From the NCBI RefSeq assembly GCF_047600445.1, contig NZ_JASGKT010000002.1, positions 620,001 to 684,000 of the forward strand: a stretch of DNA of 64,000 bases, given 5' to 3'. Shown here one piece after another: positions 16,596 to 25,544 of this stretch (position 1 is the stretch's first letter; every line of letters starts with the position of its first letter). Source of the stretch: Piscinibacter sp047600445. GTDB taxonomy: Bacteria > Pseudomonadota > Gammaproteobacteria > Burkholderiales > Burkholderiaceae_C. The notes under the pieces are model-generated. The model had not been told where the DNA came from and ran no database searches. It worked only from the letters and a program-made list of their open reading frames with translations. The position numbers and the translations under genes were made by a program.

Positions 16596-17194
16596 TGGCC
16601 AAGCGCCTGTTCGACATACTGTTCTCGGCCGTGGTGTTGTTGGTGCTCACGCCGCTGCTGCTGGCGGTGGCGGTGTGGGTCCGGCTGGATTCGCCCGGGC
16701 CCGCGCTGTTCCGCCAGGTGCGCGTCGGGCGCGGGGGGCGCGAGTTTCGCATTCTCAAGTTCCGCACCATGCATGTGGACGCGCCAGCACGCGGCCCGCA
16801 GATCACGGCCGGGCGCGATCCGCGCATCACTCGGGCGGGCCATGTCCTGCGCCGATATAAGATCGACGAGTTTCCCCAGTTCATCAACGTGCTGGTGGGC
16901 GACATGAGCGTGGTCGGCCCGCGGCCGGAGGTGCCGCGCTACGTGGCGATGTATCCGACGGCGACGCGCGAGCTGGTGCTGAGCGTGCGGCCCGGTATCA
17001 CCGATCTGGCCTCGATCGAGTACCGTGACGAGAGCGAACTGCTCGGACGCAGCGCCGACCCGGAGCGCACCTATGTCGATCAGGTGATGCCGGCCAAGCT
17101 CGCGTATTGCGAGCGCTACGTGCGCGAACGCAGCTTCGTTGGCGACATCGGCATCATCGGCCGCAGCTTTGCGGCTTCGTTCGTGAGCCGATGA
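16595..17194 (+). CDS. Undecaprenyl-phosphate phosphosugar transferase (PglC-like initiating enzyme)
   Basis: This 199-residue protein is a small monotopic phosphoglycosyl transferase. It has one N-terminal re-entrant hydrophobic segment (about 3-25), SPGPALFRQVRVGR, ILKFRTM, the catalytic Asp-Glu pair in YKIDEFPQFINVLVGDMSVVGPRPEVP and RPGITDLASIEYR. Its size is that of PglC rather than the longer WbaP/WcaJ type with extra membrane helices. It moves a phosphosugar from a UDP donor to undecaprenyl phosphate, the first step of repeat-unit assembly. Neighbouring PglE-like and PglF-like genes suggest the first sugar is a UDP-amino-dideoxysugar. Confidence 0.92.
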   Translation: MAKRLFDILFSAVVLLVLTPLLLAVAVWVRLDSPGPALFRQVRVGRGGREFRILKFRTMHVDAPARGPQITAGRDPRITRAGHVLRRYKIDEFPQFINVLVGDMSVVGPRPEVPRYVAMYPTATRELVLSVRPGITDLASIEYRDESELLGRSADPERTYVDQVMPAKLAYCERYVRERSFVGDIGIIGRSFAASFVSR

Positions 17195-19041
17195 AACCGA
17201 CCTCGATGTTCTCCCAGCTCACGAGACTGCCGCCCGTCGCGAAGAGCCTGCTCATCGTGGCGGCGGACGTCGTCGTGCTGCCCTTCGCGTTGTGGTGCGC
17301 CATCGCGCTGCGTCTGGGCAGCCTGCCGCCCGTGGGCGTGCCGAAATGGTGGGTGTATGCGCTGACGCTGCTCATCACGCTGCCGATCTTCCTGCACCTG
17401 GGGTTGTATCGGGCGGTGATTCGCTATCTCGAGACGCGCGCCTTCCTGCTAGTGATCGGCGCGTCGCTCGGCGCGGCAGCCGTGTTCTCCGCCATTGCGC
17501 TGGCGCTGGGCTTCGAGGGCGTGCCAGGCACGTCGCTGGTGATCTACGCCGTGTTCTCGGCCGCCTACGCGGCGCTGGCGCGGCTGCTGGCGCGGCAGTT
17601 GCTGCGTGGCGCCGTCGGCCGCGCCGGGCACATCGAGCGTGCGCCGCTGGCGATCTACGGCGCCGGCGCGGCCGGGCGGCAACTGGCGCAGGCGCTGCGC
17701 GCCAGCAGCGAGTTCCGGCCGGAGATCTTCGTCGACGATGCCCCCGCGCTGCACGGCCGCACGGTGATGGGCCTGCGTGTCTTCTCGCCGGCGGAACTGC
17801 CGCCGGCGATCGAACAGCACGACATCCGCACGGTGGTTGTCGCGATCCCGAGCCTGTCACCCGGGCGGCGTGCCGAGTTGCTGCGCCGCCTCGAACCGCT
17901 CCATCTCGAAGTCCGCCTCGTGCCGGGCATGGCGGACCTGATCCGCAATGAAGTCGGCTTGGCCGACATCCGGCGCGTGCGCCCGGAGGATCTGCTCGGC
18001 CGCGACGCCGTGCACCTGGACACGCAGGCGATGCACCGCTTCCTGGCCGATCGTGTCGTGATGGTCACCGGCGCTGGCGGCTCGATCGGCTCCGAGCTGT
18101 GTCGCCAGATCCTGCACTACCGCCCGAGCCGTCTGGTGCTGTTCGAGATCAGCGAACCGAGTCTGTACACCTTGCGCGAGGAACTCGTCGCGCTGGCGCC
18201 GTCGATCGTGCTGGTCTGCGCGATCGGCGACGTCAAGAACGCGTCCCGCGTCGACGCGGTGTTGCAGGAGCATCGGCCCGCGGTGGTGTTCCATGCGGCG
18301 GCCTACAAGCACGTGCCGTTGATGGAGGAGATCAACGCCTGGGAGGCGGTGCGCAACAACACGCTGGGAACCTACGTGATCGGGCAGGCGGCGATACGCC
18401 ACGGCGTCGAGCGCTTCGTGCTCGTCTCCACCGACAAGGCCGTCAACCCGACCAACGTGATGGGCGCATCCAAGCGCCTCGCGGAAATGGTCTGCCAGGC
18501 GCTGAACGGCGCGGGCGGCACGCACTTCGGGATGGTGCGCTTCGGCAACGTGCTCGGCAGCAGCGGCAGCGTGATCCCGAAGTTCCGCGACCAGATCGTC
18601 GCCGGCGGGCCGGTGACGGTGACGCACCCGGACATCGTGCGCTACTTCATGTCGATCCCGGAAGCCGCGCAACTCGTGCTGCAGGCCGCCTGCATGGGCC
18701 AGGGCGGCGAGGTGTTCGTGCTCGACATGGGCGAGCCGGTGAAGATCGTCGATCTGGCGCGCAACATGATCCGCCTCTCGGGTTTCAGCGAAGACCAGAT
18801 CCGCATCGAGTTCACCGGCCTTCGCCCGGGCGAGAAGCTCTTCGAGGAACTGCTGGCCGACAGCGAGTTCACGCGGCCGACGCACCATCCGAAGATCCGC
18901 ATCGCGCGCGTGGCCGGCGTCGACGAGGAGCGCTGGTCTCACCTTCGTGAGTGGGTCGTCAGCGACGGCTGCTTCGACGACGACGCGGTGCGTCGCCGGA
19001 TGGCGGGGCTGCTGCCCGAATACAAACCCTGGCAACCCTGA
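17191..19041 (+). CDS. Membrane-bound nucleoside-diphosphate sugar 4,6-dehydratase (PglF/CapD/WbpM family)
   Basis: This 616-residue protein has four N-terminal membrane helices (about 10-130), a CoA-binding-like Rossmann region (about 150-270, with LAIYGAGAAGRQLAQAL) and the catalytic SDR domain from about 285. The SDR domain carries TGAGGSIGSELCRQ and STDKAVNPTNVMGASKR, where Met replaces the usual Tyr as in PglF and WbpM. It dehydrates UDP-GlcNAc to the 4-keto-6-deoxy sugar used by the aminotransferase at 15.4 kb. It starts at ATG 17191 with a 4-bp overlap and is the last gene of the plus-strand operon; the converging kdsD ends 12 bp beyond its stop. Confidence 0.93.
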   Translation: MKPTSMFSQLTRLPPVAKSLLIVAADVVVLPFALWCAIALRLGSLPPVGVPKWWVYALTLLITLPIFLHLGLYRAVIRYLETRAFLLVIGASLGAAAVFSAIALALGFEGVPGTSLVIYAVFSAAYAALARLLARQLLRGAVGRAGHIERAPLAIYGAGAAGRQLAQALRASSEFRPEIFVDDAPALHGRTVMGLRVFSPAELPPAIEQHDIRTVVVAIPSLSPGRRAELLRRLEPLHLEVRLVPGMADLIRNEVGLADIRRVRPEDLLGRDAVHLDTQAMHRFLADRVVMVTGAGGSIGSELCRQILHYRPSRLVLFEISEPSLYTLREELVALAPSIVLVCAIGDVKNASRVDAVLQEHRPAVVFHAAAYKHVPLMEEINAWEAVRNNTLGTYVIGQAAIRHGVERFVLVSTDKAVNPTNVMGASKRLAEMVCQALNGAGGTHFGMVRFGNVLGSSGSVIPKFRDQIVAGGPVTVTHPDIVRYFMSIPEAAQLVLQAACMGQGGEVFVLDMGEPVKIVDLARNMIRLSGFSEDQIRIEFTGLRPGEKLFEELLADSEFTRPTHHPKIRIARVAGVDEERWSHLREWVVSDGCFDDDAVRRRMAGLLPEYKPWQP

Positions 19042-19053
19042 CGGCCAGCGTCA

Positions 19054-20025
19054 TCAGACCACCCCGGCGTCGAGCAGCATGCGCATGTTGACGGCGCCGA
19101 CGAGGGTGCCGGCCGCGTCGACGACGGGTACCGCCGAGATGTGCTTATGCTCCATCAGCTCGACGGCTTCCACGGCGAGTTGCTCGGGCCGCACCGCTGT
19201 GAAACGGCGCGTCATCACGGCTTCGATCGGCGTCGTGCGGATGTCGAGGTCACGATCCAGCGTGCGGCGCAAGTCGCCGTCGGTGTAGACGCCGACCAGG
19301 GCACCGGCCGGATCCAGGACGTTGACGAAGCCCATCGCGCCGCGCGACATCGCCACGAGCGCCTCGCGGACGGTGGTTGTCGTGGTGCTGCGCGGTATGT
19401 CGTCGCCCTGCGCCATGACGTCGCCGATCGTCACGAGCAGCTTGCGCCCGAGTGTGCCGTGCGGATGCGTGGCGGCGAACATGTCGGCCGTGAAGCCGCG
19501 CGCCTCCAGCAGGCACAGGGCGACGGCGTCGCCGAGCGCCAGCGTGAGCGTGGTGCTCGCCGTCGGCGCGAGGCCCAGCGGGCAGGCCTCGCGCTCCACA
19601 GCGGTGTCGAGCATCGCGTCGGCATGCTGCGCCAGGGGCGAGTCGGCCGCGCCGGTCATCGCGATCACGCGGATGCCGTTGCGCTTCATGTAGGGCATGA
19701 CGCGCAGCAGCTCGTCGCTCTTGCCCGACTGCGAGATGGCGATCACCACGTCGTCCGCGGTGATCATGCCGAGATCGCCGTGCCCGGCCTCGCCCGGGTG
19801 GACGAAGTGCGCCGGCGTGCCGGTGCTGGCGAGCGTCGCGGCGATCTTGCGGCCGATGTGGCCGGACTTGCCCATGCCCATCAGCACCACGCGACCGGAC
19901 TTGCTGACGCCCAGCAGGATGTCGAGCACGTCGATGAAGCGTTGGTCGAGCCGGCGCCGGGCGGAGACAATGGCCTCGGCCTCGGTGTCGAGGACATGGC
20001 CGGCGAGGGCTAGCAGTCGTTTCAT
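19054..20025 (-). CDS. kdsD: Arabinose-5-phosphate isomerase, KpsF/GutQ/KdsD family
   Basis: This 323-residue protein starts at the ATG complementary to 20023-20025. An N-terminal SIS domain (GRVVLMGMGKSGHIGRKIAATLASTGTPAHFVHPGEAGHGDLG) binds the sugar phosphate, and two CBS domains follow (about 205-323). The length equals E. coli KdsD. It interconverts ribulose 5-phosphate and arabinose 5-phosphate, the first step to Kdo. Being the last gene of the rfb/wza operon it may be a dedicated copy for the polysaccharide, like capsule-cluster KpsF, or the genome's main kdsD; kdsA, kdsB and kdsC are not in the window. Confidence 0.92.
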   Translation of the reverse strand: MKRLLALAGHVLDTEAEAIVSARRRLDQRFIDVLDILLGVSKSGRVVLMGMGKSGHIGRKIAATLASTGTPAHFVHPGEAGHGDLGMITADDVVIAISQSGKSDELLRVMPYMKRNGIRVIAMTGAADSPLAQHADAMLDTAVEREACPLGLAPTASTTLTLALGDAVALCLLEARGFTADMFAATHPHGTLGRKLLVTIGDVMAQGDDIPRSTTTTTVREALVAMSRGAMGFVNVLDPAGALVGVYTDGDLRRTLDRDLDIRTTPIEAVMTRRFTAVRPEQLAVEAVELMEHKHISAVPVVDAAGTLVGAVNMRMLLDAGVV

Positions 20026-20065
20026 GACGCCGATTGTGCGCCGCCGGACGCGGCGGCGCGAAGTC

Positions 20066-20611
20066 TCAGTCGAAGAGCGCTGCGGCCGACAGTTGCGGGC
20101 CCTGGGCATCCTTGGCGGACAGCAAGGGCGAGGTGTGCGGCCAGTCGATGCCGATGTCGGGATCGTTCCAGCGGATGCAGCATTCGGCCGACGGTGCGTA
20201 GTAGTCGGTGGTCTTGTAGAGAAAATCCGCCGACTCGCTCAGCACCAAAAAACCGTGCGCCATCCCCTCCGGCAACCACATCTGCCGATGGTTCTCTCCG
20301 CTCAGCTCCACACCCACCCATTTTCCGAACGTCGGGCTGCTGCGGCGAATGTCAGCGGCCACGTCGAACACCTTTCCCTGCGTCACCCGCACCAGTTTGC
20401 CCTGCACATGCGGCGGCAGCTGGTAGTGCAGCCCGCGTAGCACGCCTTTCGTGGAGCGCGAGTGGTTGTCCTGCACGAACGCCACGTGCCGCCCCACCGC
20501 CTCGTCGAACACCTTCCGGTTGAAGCTCTCCATGAAGAAACCGCGCTCGTCGCCGAACACATCCGGCTCGAGGATCAGCACGCCGGGAATCGCAGTGGGT
20601 ATGACCTTCAT
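20066..20611 (-). CDS. rfbC: dTDP-4-dehydrorhamnose 3,5-epimerase
   Basis: This 181-residue cupin enzyme shows the RmlC signatures GFFMESFN, VQDNHSRSTKGVLRGLHYQ, with the catalytic His, GKLVRVTQGKVFDVAADIR and LPEGMAHGFLVLSE. It epimerises dTDP-4-keto-6-deoxyglucose at C3 and C5 on the way to dTDP-L-rhamnose. It starts at the ATG complementary to 20609-20611, overlapping the rfbA stop by 4 bp. The frame is open further upstream within rfbA but that is not coding. Confidence 0.96.
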   Translation of the reverse strand: MKVIPTAIPGVLILEPDVFGDERGFFMESFNRKVFDEAVGRHVAFVQDNHSRSTKGVLRGLHYQLPPHVQGKLVRVTQGKVFDVAADIRRSSPTFGKWVGVELSGENHRQMWLPEGMAHGFLVLSESADFLYKTTDYYAPSAECCIRWNDPDIGIDWPHTSPLLSAKDAQGPQLSAAALFD

Positions 20612-21492
20612 CGAAGTACCCGCTCCTCGAGCAGTCGCACGAGGTATTGCCCGTAGCCGTTCTTCAGCATCGGCTGGGCGAGCCGGCTCAGTTGCTCCGC
20701 GTCGATCCAGCCGCTGCGCCAGGCGATCTCTTCCGGGCAAGCCACCTTCAGGCCCTGACGCCTTTCCAGCGTGGCGATGAACTGGCCGGCCTCCATCAGG
20801 CTGTCGTGCGTGCCGGTGTCCAGCCACGCATAGCCGCGGCCCATGATCTCGACGTCGAGCTGGCCCTGGCCCAGGTAGCGCGCGTTGACGTCTGTGATCT
20901 CCAGCTCGCCGCGTGCCGAGGGCTGGATGCTCGCGGCGATGTCACACACCTGGTCGTCGTAGAAATACAGGCCAGTCACCGCGTAGTTGCTCTTCGGCGC
21001 CTTGGGTTTCTCGGCGATGCTCAGTGCGCGCTTGTCCGCCCCGAACTCGACCACGCCATAGCGTTCGGGGTCGGTCACGTGATAGGCGAACACGGTGGCG
21101 CCGCTGGCGCGGTCGGCGGCGTTGTGCAGCAGGCGCTGGAAGTCGTGGCCGTAGAAGATGTTGTCGCCCAGCACCAGCGCGCTCGGATGCCCGGCGACGA
21201 ATTCGCGGCCGAGGATGAAGGCCCGCGCTAGGCCGTCGGGGCTGGGCTGCACGCGGTAGCGGATGTCCAGGCCCCACTGCGCGCCGTCGCCGAGCAATGC
21301 CTCGAAGCGTGGTGTGTCCTGCGGCGTGCTGATCAGCAGGATCTCGCGGATGCCGGCCAGCATCAGCGTGGTCAGCGGGTAATACACCATCGGCTTGTCG
21401 TACACCGGCAGCAGCTGCTTACTCATTGCCAGCGTGGCGGGGTGCAGACGGGTACCGGAACCTCCGGCGAGGATGATGCCTTTGCGGTTCAT
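20608..21492 (-). CDS. rfbA: Glucose-1-phosphate thymidylyltransferase
   Basis: This 294-residue enzyme begins KGIILAGGSGTRLHPATLAMSKQLLPVYDKPM, the nucleotidyltransferase signature of RmlA, and continues with LVLGDNIFYGHD, EKPKAPKSNYAVTGLYFYD and GRGYAWLDTGTHDSL. It joins dTTP and glucose 1-phosphate to give dTDP-glucose, the entry to dTDP-rhamnose and, through RmlB, possibly to the dTDP-amino sugar suggested by the aminotransferase at 6 kb. Both its ends overlap neighbours by 4 bp (wzz upstream, rfbC downstream). Confidence 0.97.
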   Translation of the reverse strand: MNRKGIILAGGSGTRLHPATLAMSKQLLPVYDKPMVYYPLTTLMLAGIREILLISTPQDTPRFEALLGDGAQWGLDIRYRVQPSPDGLARAFILGREFVAGHPSALVLGDNIFYGHDFQRLLHNAADRASGATVFAYHVTDPERYGVVEFGADKRALSIAEKPKAPKSNYAVTGLYFYDDQVCDIAASIQPSARGELEITDVNARYLGQGQLDVEIMGRGYAWLDTGTHDSLMEAGQFIATLERRQGLKVACPEEIAWRSGWIDAEQLSRLAQPMLKNGYGQYLVRLLEERVLR

Positions 21493-22604
21493 GCTGTTGT
21501 GCTCCGACGCGCCTGCGCGCGCAGCCCGCCCACGATGACGAACAGGCTCGCGCCGAGCAGGGCGGCGAGCGCCGCCGCCACGGTGATGAAGGCCCGCTTC
21601 GGCCCCGCTTTGCGCTCGGCCGGCAGCGCCGGGTCGACCACCTGGATCAGCGCGCCTTCGCGGCTCTCGTCGACCTTCGCCAGCTCGTACTGCTTGACGA
21701 AGATCTCGAACAGCGCTTCCTGGTACTTGAACTCGCGGTACTTGTTGACGTAGTCGGAATCGTTGCCGCGGCTGTCCTGCCGCTCAGCGCGTGCCAGCTG
21801 CTCGCGCAGCGCGGCCAGCGCCGCCTGCTGCTGAGCGACTTCCGGCGTGTTGTCGGCCAGCATGCGGCGCAGCGTCTGCAGCTTGACTTCGGCAGCCGTC
21901 GCCTGCGCGCGTAGCCGTGCGTAGCTCTCAGCGGCGGTCTTGGGCTCGACCTTCAGCGCGCCCTGGCTGATGCCGCTTTCCTCCAGAGCCGATTGCGCCG
22001 AGGCGAGGCGCTTCTTGGTGTCGTTCAACTGCTGCTCGAAGAACATGCGGCGTTGCTGGGCCTCCGAAACGGCCAAGCCGTTGGTCATCTCGCGCAGTTC
22101 CTCGACGTAGGCGTTGGCCATCGCGGCGGCGCGCGCCGGCTCGCGGTCGTCGACTTCGACGGCGATCAGCCCGTCCTTCTTGCCGACCGTGATGCGCACG
22201 TTGTTCTTCAGCTGCTTGCGCGCGTCCTGGCGAAACTCCACGTCGTACACCTTCAGCAGCTCGAAGCGGTCGATGATTCGATTGCTGATGGTGGCGCTCT
22301 CCATCAGCGCGACGTACTGGTCGGCTGGGCTCTTGACGTTGGCCAAACCTCCCGCAAGGCCGGCCAGCGCGCCGAGCTGCGAGATCGCCGCGGCGGCGGA
22401 GCTTTGCTGCTGTTGCGGCGGCAGGAACACGGTTTTCGACGTGTACCACTTGGGCACGAGGAAGGCGATGACCAGGCCGATCAGCGCGCCCAGCAGCGTC
22501 GCGGCGCCGATCAGGCGGCCACGCGCGGCCAGCAGCGCGAACAGCTCCGACAGCGTGATGCCGTCATCGGCTTCCATCTCGTCCATGGCGGGTACGGCGC
22601 TCAT
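21489..22604 (-). CDS. Chain-length determinant (Wzz/GNVR) inner-membrane protein
   Basis: This 371-residue protein has the polysaccharide co-polymerase layout: a first membrane helix (about 33-52), a Wzz domain just after it (YTSKTVFLPP), a long periplasmic coiled-coil part (about 170-300), the GNVR-like region and a final helix (about 335-360). There is no C-terminal tyrosine-kinase domain, so it is a class 1 or exopolysaccharide-type PCP without Wzc activity. It sets chain length and bridges the polymerase and the outer-membrane exporter encoded just upstream in the operon. The low-complexity QQQQSSAAAAI stretch near residue 65-75 is notable. Confidence 0.9.
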   Translation of the reverse strand: MSAVPAMDEMEADDGITLSELFALLAARGRLIGAATLLGALIGLVIAFLVPKWYTSKTVFLPPQQQQSSAAAAISQLGALAGLAGGLANVKSPADQYVALMESATISNRIIDRFELLKVYDVEFRQDARKQLKNNVRITVGKKDGLIAVEVDDREPARAAAMANAYVEELREMTNGLAVSEAQQRRMFFEQQLNDTKKRLASAQSALEESGISQGALKVEPKTAAESYARLRAQATAAEVKLQTLRRMLADNTPEVAQQQAALAALREQLARAERQDSRGNDSDYVNKYREFKYQEALFEIFVKQYELAKVDESREGALIQVVDPALPAERKAGPKRAFITVAAALAALLGASLFVIVGGLRAQARRSTTA

Positions 22605-22605
22605 T

Positions 22606-24555
22606 TCATTTGAGGCTGTTGATCGCCGCCACGCCCAGGCCGAACTGCGCCAGAATTTGCGTCCACTCCTTGGCGGCCTGCACGAAGGTGGTCTTGCCGA
22701 CCTCCTCAGGCACGAAGATGGTGTCGCCCGGCTGCGCGTTCACGCCGGCCAGCGAGCCGCCACTGATCCAGGTGGCGCGCTGCCGCGCGCTGACCACGCT
22801 GCCGTTGGCGCGCAGCACGAAGGTGCTGTCGGCGTCGGCGCCGCGTGTCGCTCCGCCGGCGAGCTTGAGGAAGTCGTCGACGGTCCGACCTTGCGCGAAA
22901 AGGTAGTTGCCGCCGTTGAAGACGCTGCCGAACACGCCCACGGTGTTGGGCCGCGGCGGGATGTAGAGCCGGTCGCCGTCTTCCACCACCAGCGGCGGGA
23001 TTTCGGGGGCCGCAGGGTCGAGTTGCAGCACCACGCGGCCGTTAGGACGCACGTCGCGCAGGCGCTGGATCAACACCGATGAGCCGCTGCCTGCCGCCGC
23101 CTGCGCCGCAGCCTCGTCGGCGCTGATGGCGCGGCGCGTATAGGCGGCCTTGGCGAACTCGACTTCCAGGTCGCGCAGCGCACGCTCGTAGTTCTCCTGC
23201 TGCGCGACGCGCACGCTCTCGCGCGTGAACTCGGCGCCGAACACATAGGCCAGCGGCGTCAGCCCGCCGGCGGTGCGCAGCGCGTCGGCCAGCGTGCTGT
23301 CGGGCGTCAGGATGTATTCGCCGGGCTTGGCGACTTCGCCCTCGATGCGCACGCGCTTGTTCTGCAGCTGCGTCGACAGGCGCGCATCGACCTCGCTGAA
23401 CGAGCGCAGCACGTCGCCGCTGGCGAGCATGTCCTTCGAGGCGTCGGGCATGCGCAGTTGGGCGATGCGCTTTTCGCCACGCTCGGACAGGCGCTCGACC
23501 GACAGGCGCGTACGGTCCGCGACGGCCGTGAAGCCGCCGGCCATCACGATCACGTCGCCAACGGTCTCGCCCGCCTTCAGCTCGAACACCGCCGGCTTGT
23601 TGAAGCTGCCGATCGCGCCGATCTGCGCGCCCACCGGGCCGATGTAGAGCACGTCTTCAGCCTGCACGATAGCGTCGGCCGCCTTGTCGCCCTTGAGCAG
23701 CAGGTCGTAGAGATCGAAGCTGGAGACGGTCTTGCCGGCGCGGCGCAACTCGATGTGGCGGAAACTGCCCGCCGCCGACGGCCCGCCCGAGCGCATCAGC
23801 ACGTTGACGATGGTCGACAGGCTGGCCACGAAGTGGGCGCCGGGCTGCTTCGCGAAGCCGGTCACGTAGACGCGCACGCTGCGCAACTGGCCCAGGCCGA
23901 CGCTGATCTGGAAGTTCTTGAACACCTGGCCGACGCGCCGGCCGATCACGTCGGGCAGGTCGGCGTAGCGCGTACCGGCCACCATGATGCTGCCCACGCG
24001 CGGCAGGCTGATGCGGCCGGAGCGGTCGACGGTGGCTCGCACGTCGGCGTCGACGCTGCCCCACAGCGTGACCATCAGTTCGTCGCCGGCGGCGACGATG
24101 TAGTCGGCCGGCACGAGAGCGCTGTGGTCGGCGGCAGCCATCGCCTGCCCGGTCATCAGGTCGACGCCGAAGCGGCGGATGTCGGGCTGCGTCGGGTCGG
24201 CCGGTGTCGTGGCGGTGGCGACGGCGCGCGATTCGTCGATGCCGGCAAGCTTGCGCACGTAGCGCTCGAAGTCGTCGGGCTTGTACGGTTGCGGCGGTTC
24301 GAGGCGCTCGGCCAGCGGCCGGCGCGGCATCGTCGACAGGCCTTCACCGGGCAGCGCATCACGCTGCTCGGCGCGCACGGTCGACGGCGTCTGGCGCAGC
24401 CGGATCGGCGCGCCCGAGACGCTAGCTCCCGGCTCGTTGGCCACCTGCGCCGGCTCCAGCTGCGCATGCGCGCTCCAGCACGCGGCCAGCAGCGCCGCGG
24501 CCAGGGCCATGCGCACGGGCCGAACCAGGGGCGTGATCCAGGGGTCTGCAGACAT
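22606..24555 (-). CDS. Polysaccharide export outer-membrane protein with several SLBB domains (Wza-like)
   Basis: I start this 649-residue protein at the ATG complementary to 24553-24555, which has AAGGTG upstream; a GTG at 24594 is possible but less likely. A signal peptide is seen (MALAAALLAACWSAHAQ). The Poly_export domain is DYIVAAGDELMVTLWGSVDADVRATVDRSGRISLPRVG (about 150-190), followed by at least three SLBB segments (for example VYVTGFAKQPG, VRIEGEVAKPGEYIL and VGVFGSVFNGGNYL). It is longer than Wza (about 380) and resembles long SLBB exporters of other Burkholderiales. It forms the outer-membrane exit channel. The gene lies 1 bp before wzz. Confidence 0.9.
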   Translation of the reverse strand: MSADPWITPLVRPVRMALAAALLAACWSAHAQLEPAQVANEPGASVSGAPIRLRQTPSTVRAEQRDALPGEGLSTMPRRPLAERLEPPQPYKPDDFERYVRKLAGIDESRAVATATTPADPTQPDIRRFGVDLMTGQAMAAADHSALVPADYIVAAGDELMVTLWGSVDADVRATVDRSGRISLPRVGSIMVAGTRYADLPDVIGRRVGQVFKNFQISVGLGQLRSVRVYVTGFAKQPGAHFVASLSTIVNVLMRSGGPSAAGSFRHIELRRAGKTVSSFDLYDLLLKGDKAADAIVQAEDVLYIGPVGAQIGAIGSFNKPAVFELKAGETVGDVIVMAGGFTAVADRTRLSVERLSERGEKRIAQLRMPDASKDMLASGDVLRSFSEVDARLSTQLQNKRVRIEGEVAKPGEYILTPDSTLADALRTAGGLTPLAYVFGAEFTRESVRVAQQENYERALRDLEVEFAKAAYTRRAISADEAAAQAAAGSGSSVLIQRLRDVRPNGRVVLQLDPAAPEIPPLVVEDGDRLYIPPRPNTVGVFGSVFNGGNYLFAQGRTVDDFLKLAGGATRGADADSTFVLRANGSVVSARQRATWISGGSLAGVNAQPGDTIFVPEEVGKTTFVQAAKEWTQILAQFGLGVAAINSLK

Positions 24556-24638
24556 GGGCGAGAGCACCTTCGAGTTGTCGTGGCGCGTGCGCACCGGCTA
24601 GGAGGATCGCGGATTCTATGCGCCGGCCCCGACGCGCC

Positions 24639-25538
24639 TCAGCGGCCCAGCACCTCGGTCAGCATGCGCTCCACCCCCCAGCGCCAATCCGGCAACACGA
24701 GCCCGAAGCGCTCGCGCAGCTTGCCCGTATCCAGCCGCGAGTTCAGCGGCCGCCGCGCCGGCGTCGGGAAAGCCGAAGTCGGCACCGCCTCGACCGCCTC
24801 TTCGCCCACCTTCAGCGCCACGCCGGCCGCGCGCGCGAAGGCGATCACGTGGCTGGCGTAGCCGTGCCAACTGGTCTCGCCGGCGGCCGCGGCGTGGTAG
24901 GTGCCGGCGAGGGACGCATCGGCGCGCACGGCGCGGATCATGTGCGCGCTGAGGTCGGCAAGCAGGTCCGCGCCGGTGGGCGCGCCGATCTGGTCGTCGA
25001 TCACCTTCAGCGTCTCGCGCTCCTGCGCCAGCTCGAGCATCGTGCGCGCGAAGTTGCCGCCGCGCGCGCCGTAGACCCAACTGGTGCGCAGGATGAGGTG
25101 GTGGCAGCCGCTGGCGCGGATCGCCTCCTCGCCTTCCAGCTTGGTGCGGCCGTAGACGTTCAGCGGGCCGGTAGCCGCTTCTTCGTCGCGCGGCGTGCTG
25201 CCGCTGCCGTCGAACACGTAGTCGGTGCTGTAGTGCAGCAGCCAGGCGCCGCGTACCGCCGCCTCGCGCGCCAGCACGGCGGGGGCTTCGGCGTTGATCG
25301 CGCGCGCCAGTTCGGACTCGCTCTCGGCCTTGTCGACGGCGGTGTGCGCGGCGGCATTGACGATCACGTCGGGCGCCACCGACTGCACCGTGGCGGCGAG
25401 CGATTCGGGCTTCGAGAAGTCGGCCTTCAGCGGCCCGGGGCTGTCGAAATCCAGCGCGACCAGCTCGCCCAGCGGTGCCAGCGAGCGCTGCAACTCCCAG
25501 CCGACCTGGCCGTTCTTGCCCAGCAGCAGGATCTTCAT
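24639..25538 (-). CDS. rfbD: dTDP-4-dehydrorhamnose reductase
   Basis: This 299-residue SDR enzyme begins MKILLLGKNGQVGWELQRSL, the RmlD nucleotide-binding motif, and has NAAAHTAVDKAE, the STDYVFDG motif and YGRTKLEGE with the catalytic Tyr and Lys. It reduces dTDP-4-keto-L-rhamnose with NAD(P)H, the final step to dTDP-L-rhamnose. It lies 6 bp after rfbB and 83 bp before the exporter gene, within one operon. Confidence 0.97.
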   Translation of the reverse strand: MKILLLGKNGQVGWELQRSLAPLGELVALDFDSPGPLKADFSKPESLAATVQSVAPDVIVNAAAHTAVDKAESESELARAINAEAPAVLAREAAVRGAWLLHYSTDYVFDGSGSTPRDEEAATGPLNVYGRTKLEGEEAIRASGCHHLILRTSWVYGARGGNFARTMLELAQERETLKVIDDQIGAPTGADLLADLSAHMIRAVRADASLAGTYHAAAAGETSWHGYASHVIAFARAAGVALKVGEEAVEAVPTSAFPTPARRPLNSRLDTGKLRERFGLVLPDWRWGVERMLTEVLGR

Positions 25539-25544
25539 GCGATG

